This document shows, one piece after another, positions 40,201 to 46,200 of a stretch of DNA of 64,000 nucleotides. Both the position numbers and the translations under genes were made by a program. Under the pieces are notes generated by a model, which made no database searches, was not told the DNA's origin, and saw nothing but the letters and a program-made list of their open reading frames with translations. Numbering within the stretch: position 1 is the first letter of the stretch; each line of letters opens with the position of its first letter. Source of the stretch: Pycnopodia helianthoides (Eukaryota > Echinodermata > Asteroidea > Forcipulatida > Asteriidae); the NCBI GenBank assembly GCA_032158295.1, contig CM063250.1, positions 5,133,001 through 5,197,000 of the forward strand. The letters are read 5' to 3'.

Positions 40201-43200
40201 ATGCTCAGGAGAATGCACAAAATACATGTAATAAGCAAACTTGTTTGTACATATGGCTGGTGGGCGTGAATTAAATGTCAGGATCCCAACAATAATCTAT
40301 TTTTAGTTTTAAATACATGTAACTACTACTAATCATTGGCAGATTAGTTTGTAACTTTCTCAAATCTATAAAAAAAAAAAAATAGCTATTTGAAATTTAC
40401 GTCTACATTTTTTTGGAGTCAAGTCAGCCAAACATCGGAACAGCATGTAGCATCCATAGAAGTGTCCAAATTGGTTTCCTTCCCACGCAATGTTCCTTGG
40501 TGCCTCAAAATGTTAACATTCATGTTTGAGACTTGCACATTCTATCGCATTTTGCAACCCCACTCATGCAATCCAAAGGCACCTATTAATCTGAGCTGAG
40601 TGCCCTTGATTCATTTATTACACAACATTAAAGGAACATTACAGAATTGGTAAGAACAAAACTTGTAAAATATACTTTTTGATCACAGATTTACATAAAA
40701 CTTACACGGTCTAATGATGATGATAGTAGAAAACATCCCTTGAAATATTTCTGTCTGAAATGTCATATTTGATGAGAAATGAATAAACTAATTTTCCGAT
40801 TGGAGTTTATCGCTCAGTGAGCGTTTTATTCATTTGTTGAATCTATATGATTTCATGCAAATGTGTAATCGGTTTTTCACTATTTTCTCGTGACCCAGAT
40901 GGCTGATCGATCTCAAACCTTCTACAGGTTTGTCAGTTTATGCATATGGTGGATTACATAAAGTGCTTACACTGCCAGCAAATGTTTTGTTAGCAAAAAC
41001 CAATTCTGTAATGTTCCTTTAATAAGCTCTAGATTAATTCCTCCATCCGAAGGTCTCGGCAACATGAATTACACAGATAATATCGGCAATTAGTTTTTAG
41101 TTTTTTCTACCCCCCGGCGCAATTTGCAGCCCAAACTACTTTATAATGGAATGAGGGCTGTGTTTAGTAAACTACTTTGGTCTCATTAGGGGTGTAGATT
41201 AATTAGCGAGCCGGAATGGAGCTGTACATGGTGTTGACTTTGAGCAGGCTGTGTGAGGCTTCAGAGTCCAAGCTAAATAAAGAACATTTATTACAAGACT
41301 TGTTTTAGAAAGGACATCTTTTATCTTTGCGTTATTTTTGAAGGACATTCTCTATCTCTGCAATTGTAATTTGTTGAACTCATTTGCTGTTCCAAAGTAC
41401 GCGCTGCCTGCTGTTAACACTCGTGGCACGGGGTCAAACCAATAAATATTTGATAGGAATGGGGGTAAGGCTGTGCTTGATAGGAATGGGGGTAAGGCTG
41501 TGTTTGACAGGAATGGGGGTAAGGCTGTGTTTGATAGGAATGGGGAGTAAGGCTGTGTTTGATAGGAATGGGGGTAAGGCTGTGTTTGATAGGAATGGGG
41601 GTAAGGCTGTGTTTGACAGGAATGGGGTAAGGCTGTGTTTGACAGGAATGGGGGTAAGGCTGTGTTTGATAGGGTTGGGGGTAAGGCTGTGTTTGATAGG
41701 AATGGGGGTAAGGCTGTGTTTGATAGGGTTGGGGGTAAGGCTGTGTTTGATAGGAATGGGGAGTAAGGCTGTGTTTGATAGGGTTGGGGGTAAAGCTGTA
41801 TTTGATAGGGTTGGGGGTAAAGCTGTGTTTGATAGGAATGGGGGTAAGGCTGTGTTTGATAGGAATGGGGGTAAGGCTGTGTTTGATAGGAATGGGGGTA
41901 AGGCTGTGTTTGATAGGGTTGGGGGTAAGGCTGTGTTTGATAGGAATGGGGAGTAAGGCTGTGTTTGATAGGGTTGGGGTAAGGCTGTGTTTGATAGGAA
42001 TGGGGAGTAAGGCTGTGTTTGATAGGAATGGGGAGTAAGGCTGTGTTTGATAGGAATGGGAGTAAGGCTGTGTTTGATAGGAATGGGGGTAAGGCTGTGT
42101 TTGATAGGAATGGGGAGTAAGGCTGTGTTTGATAGGAATGGGAGTAAGGCTGTGTTTGATAGGAATGGGGGTAAGGCTGTGTTTGATAGGAATGGGAGTA
42201 AGGCTGTGTTTGATAGGAATGGGGGGGTAAGGCTGTGTTTGATAGGGTTGGGGGTAAGGCTGTGTTTGATAGGGTTGGGGGTAAGGCTGTGTTTGATAGG
42301 GTTGGGGGTAAGGCTGTGTTTGATAGGAATGGGGGTAAGGCTGTGTTTGATAGGAATGGGGGTAAGGCTTGTTCTTTGATGCAGCTTTTTGGCCCACATG
42401 GTTGGTGATGAGGGGGGGGGGGTGTTGTTCGGCCTGTGTTTCTTAATCTTGCTTGCATGGCAGATTGTAAAGAAGAACTCCAAGGTCACATTCAGTTTTG
42501 AGATGCACACATTTTCAAAAAGGTAGAGTCCTTATAAAAGTAGGGGTGCATTACAAGTCTCTAACCTCACATTAAAACGGTGTAAAATGCCATCATATTT
42601 GATACCTTCCAGCGCAAATTTTGTCGAAATCCAAAAATGTCCAACGATGTCACATTTCAAATACATGCATGGGCCTGTGTATGTTTTAGTTCATTCCTGA
42701 ACTTTGATGGTATTCAATCCAAAAGGCACTGAATTTGACCTTTTGACCGATGCACAAATTCCTCTTTGGATTAGTCAGACGTATTTGTTTTTGGTTTGGG
42801 GGTTGAACAAAGAAAAATTGACTAGAGCGGGATTTGAACCAACGACCTCCGGATTAACGTACCGGCGCTCTACCAACTGAGCTATCTAGCCATATGTTGG
42901 CAGACTCCCTATTTTGACAATATCTTTGTTCGGGGTGCCAGTCAGAAGCCATGCAACTGTTAACTATTTTTTTTTTTTGGTGACGTCATCTTTAACATTT
43001 CGCTCTTAAAGAGTATCTAATAAAATGACATTTCACACCGCTATACAGTGTGGTTTGAGTCTTCATAAGGACTCTTTATCTATTGAAAAATTAGTACACC
43101 ACAGGCCTGGATTTTCATCTTGGAGAGGGCAAGGCCATTTTTAAATTTGTAAAGGGCTCTTCCATTGAAAAATCTTAAAGTCTACGGGAAAGTTTTGAAA

Positions 43201-46200
43201 GGGCAACAAGGCCAAGACCAGGGCAACGGGGGCCATGGCCTGCGTGGTCTCCGTGTAATTCCGGGCCGACACCGCGAAACAGAAATTTACCTTGGAGGCC
43301 CTCTTTAAGGTCTGGCATGTCGGACGTTAGTGTTTTGGGAAAAATATTATCAAACAAAGATAAAACACACCTTCCGTGTAAAATCAAAAATATACAAACA
43401 AAAATACAGAAGCTCTTCATAGAAGGACATCCTAACCATCTTGATCGCTGCCAAATAAGCCTATCTCTTCGTCCCGCTACACCCAATGTACACACATGTT
43501 CCCGAGCGTGAAATGCCACGTTATTCACCCGTGCATTAAAGAATAACTCGATATCGTAATTCGATAAACTGTGCAAGATCGTGTGCAGATAAAGAGAGAG
43601 AGAGAGAAAGCGAGGGGGAAATAAATAAAAAAATAAGGTGTATGGTGTTGTCGTCGTTAGATCATTGGGATTGAGCTAATGGGTAGACCAACACAAGGCT
43701 TGCCTGTGCAAACACAGTGTCTGGAACGGACAAAACTTTGGGGTAGGAACGCGTGTGTTTCTAAATGTAGGCGACATGAGCCGTGTGGAATGTTCTCTGG
43801 TTGCCATACCAATCTGAAGTGTAAACAATGGCGATTTTAGTAGTAGTCTCGTTGTCAAGGTGTGTACATGTACACATGTTTATAATAAAGAGATGCTTGA
43901 TCATTCCATTTATGGAATAGTACACTTAAATCACTCCAGTTTTCTTCTTGTGCACAAGAAACATACATTGAAATGTACATGTAATAAAACGGTGGTGGTG
44001 GGGGGGGGGGGGGGGAGGGGTGAATCCGGCATGATTCTCCCAAAGTTTTTTTTCCAGGAAGCATTTCGATGTAATAGGATGATTGTCACAGAGTTACCGA
44101 GAAAGACTCTGCTTGGGTCGAAAATATGAGACCATTAAAAAAAAAGGGGGGGATTTATACCACAATTCGCAGGGTGGTACAACAGTTTGCGATAGCTACA
44201 TTGAACTCTATTTCAAGAATAACTTACAGTCTCACCAAGGCAGCTCACCGACTAAAATACTGCGATTATAGATTTCTAATTGCTTCGAACTGACCTTGCT
44301 TTAAACGCAAAAGATATTTGCCTGATATCGTTTAACTTGGACTTAAATCAGATCAAGCTTGGAGGTAATCCACCTTTGATTACCAGGTCCCTTACCACCC
44401 CCCAACCCCCCCAAAAAAAATTAAAATAAAAAATGGGTAAAATCAAGAAAGAAAAAAAAAGTTGTGACTTTACCTGGTCTTTCTTCTTTGAGTAGCGGTG
44501 TTTCTGACGAGGGGCCAACTTCGTGGCTGGAATCCGACTCTTCCAGACCGTTCTTCTTGTGTTTGTGATGCTTGTGCCTGTGGTGTCTGTGATGGTGTCT
44601 GGACTTCAGGGGCATGTGGACACCGACATACACCGCCCGGTGCCCTGCAAATTCAATCAACGGATCCGATCAAATGAAATTAATCGCTAAACTGCGCGAT
44701 AATTCAATAAACATTTTCATTTTATTCAAGATAATTCGTGTTAAAGGGGAGTACGGCCCCGGTAAAATGCTAACGTTGATTCCTTCACGCTTACCTTTGG
44801 TTATTACTATAATACAAAAATAATGACCATAAAAACTTACTTGGTAAAAAGTAACTGCAGCTGCTGATAATGTATAACATTTTGAGAAACAATTCCCTTC
44901 AAAGGAATGCGGTTTAGAGAGAGGGATTCAAAAAATTTAATCCGAGAAATGTTTCTGCATGAAACGTTTCTCAGATTGTGTATTCCAATTACAAATTATT
45001 GATTCCTGCGTGACATAACCGCTCCAGATTTTCGGCAATATCTCAAAAAACGCTACCACCTTTTTGAAATGAAATTTTCACAGGTTAGTTTTATCGTATG
45101 TTGTGTAATAGTACGGTTCCGAAAACCAAAGGTATACTTTGCCTTAAAATAGTAATTTTATGTTCCTTAATTGTTCAGGGCAAGATTAGACATTTAAGAC
45201 AAAAGTCAAATGTGGGTAGCAGGACTGGGTCTCCTATGGTCTCGAGGGCGACCCCAGTACAGGATTTGCCCATAACTATTTCAGTGGCCATACGGCCCGG
45301 ACCAGTCAGCTTGCAATTTCACTATCCCATCAGCTCTCCCCTGATCCATTAATCGTATTAAAAGGATGTTTTTAAACACTGCCATACTAGCCAGCCCAAA
45401 CCACTGGTGGGATTGGTGTTAAATACCAACATTCGCCAGCGGACCCATTAAGGGACAAGGCTGCCATGCCTAGTATTTTGTAAGGGTTCAGCACAATTTG
45501 GGGGCAACAGATATTTCAGGTAGGGCGAATCCTGACTTATCACAGCTCTGTTAGGATATCAGTCAAAACCCTTTTCACATTGGACACTTTTCAGCGCAGT
45601 TCACAGGGGTCACAGGTTCAAGTGCCGCTCTAGTCAATTTGTACTTATCCATCCCAAAACTATTTAAAAATTTACCCAGTCAGTTTCCCCTTGTGGTTTA
45701 ATATGTATTTAATTCAGTGTCAGACTTGAACTGCTACCCCAAGGATAGCCCATTGGTAGCACTTGTTTTCCTAGAAATTTTAAGACAAATAGACAAGTAG
45801 CTGCCCCTGCTTGAAGGTAAAATATAACCCCAGGTTTCACATACAAAGTGTGCATTTTCCTATCCGTTTAAAATTTTTTCCTATCCCTGGTTCATGTCGT
45901 GCATAATTAAAAAATTTCCCAGAATTTAGCTTCCTATGAACTGGCTCCGTAATGGGAAACAAGCCTTTAAGGATGTGCGTCGTGCGCTGTGCTACCCCGT
46001 CCATATGTCTGGCAAAATTTGTAACCAATCAGCTGAAAATGTACTTGCTACTGTCACCTTGGTAAGACATCTGCTCTAGAATGGCAAAGGTCGTGGGTTC
46101 TAATCCCACCTGAGTGATATAATGCCTGTGGATTTTTTTTTCACAGAACTCGGGGAAGTACTGAGTTAATATACAGTGCTTTACACACATCGGTGAAAGG

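Noticed and set aside
41352..42510. ORFs of 327-368 codons ([16 protein letters not shown] repeats)
   Set aside because: Three overlapping frames are open over the same 27-bp array, and frames switch at one-base indels. This is a repeat by-product.
42820..42895. Functional tRNA-Asn gene
   Set aside because: C at position 33, a mismatched anticodon stem, and a body and flank shared with another copy at 58.3 kb make a SINE more likely.
44500..44530. Hammerhead-like words (TTTCTGACGAGG)
   Set aside because: They lie inside coding exon c2, with no matching GAAAC and stem arrangement.
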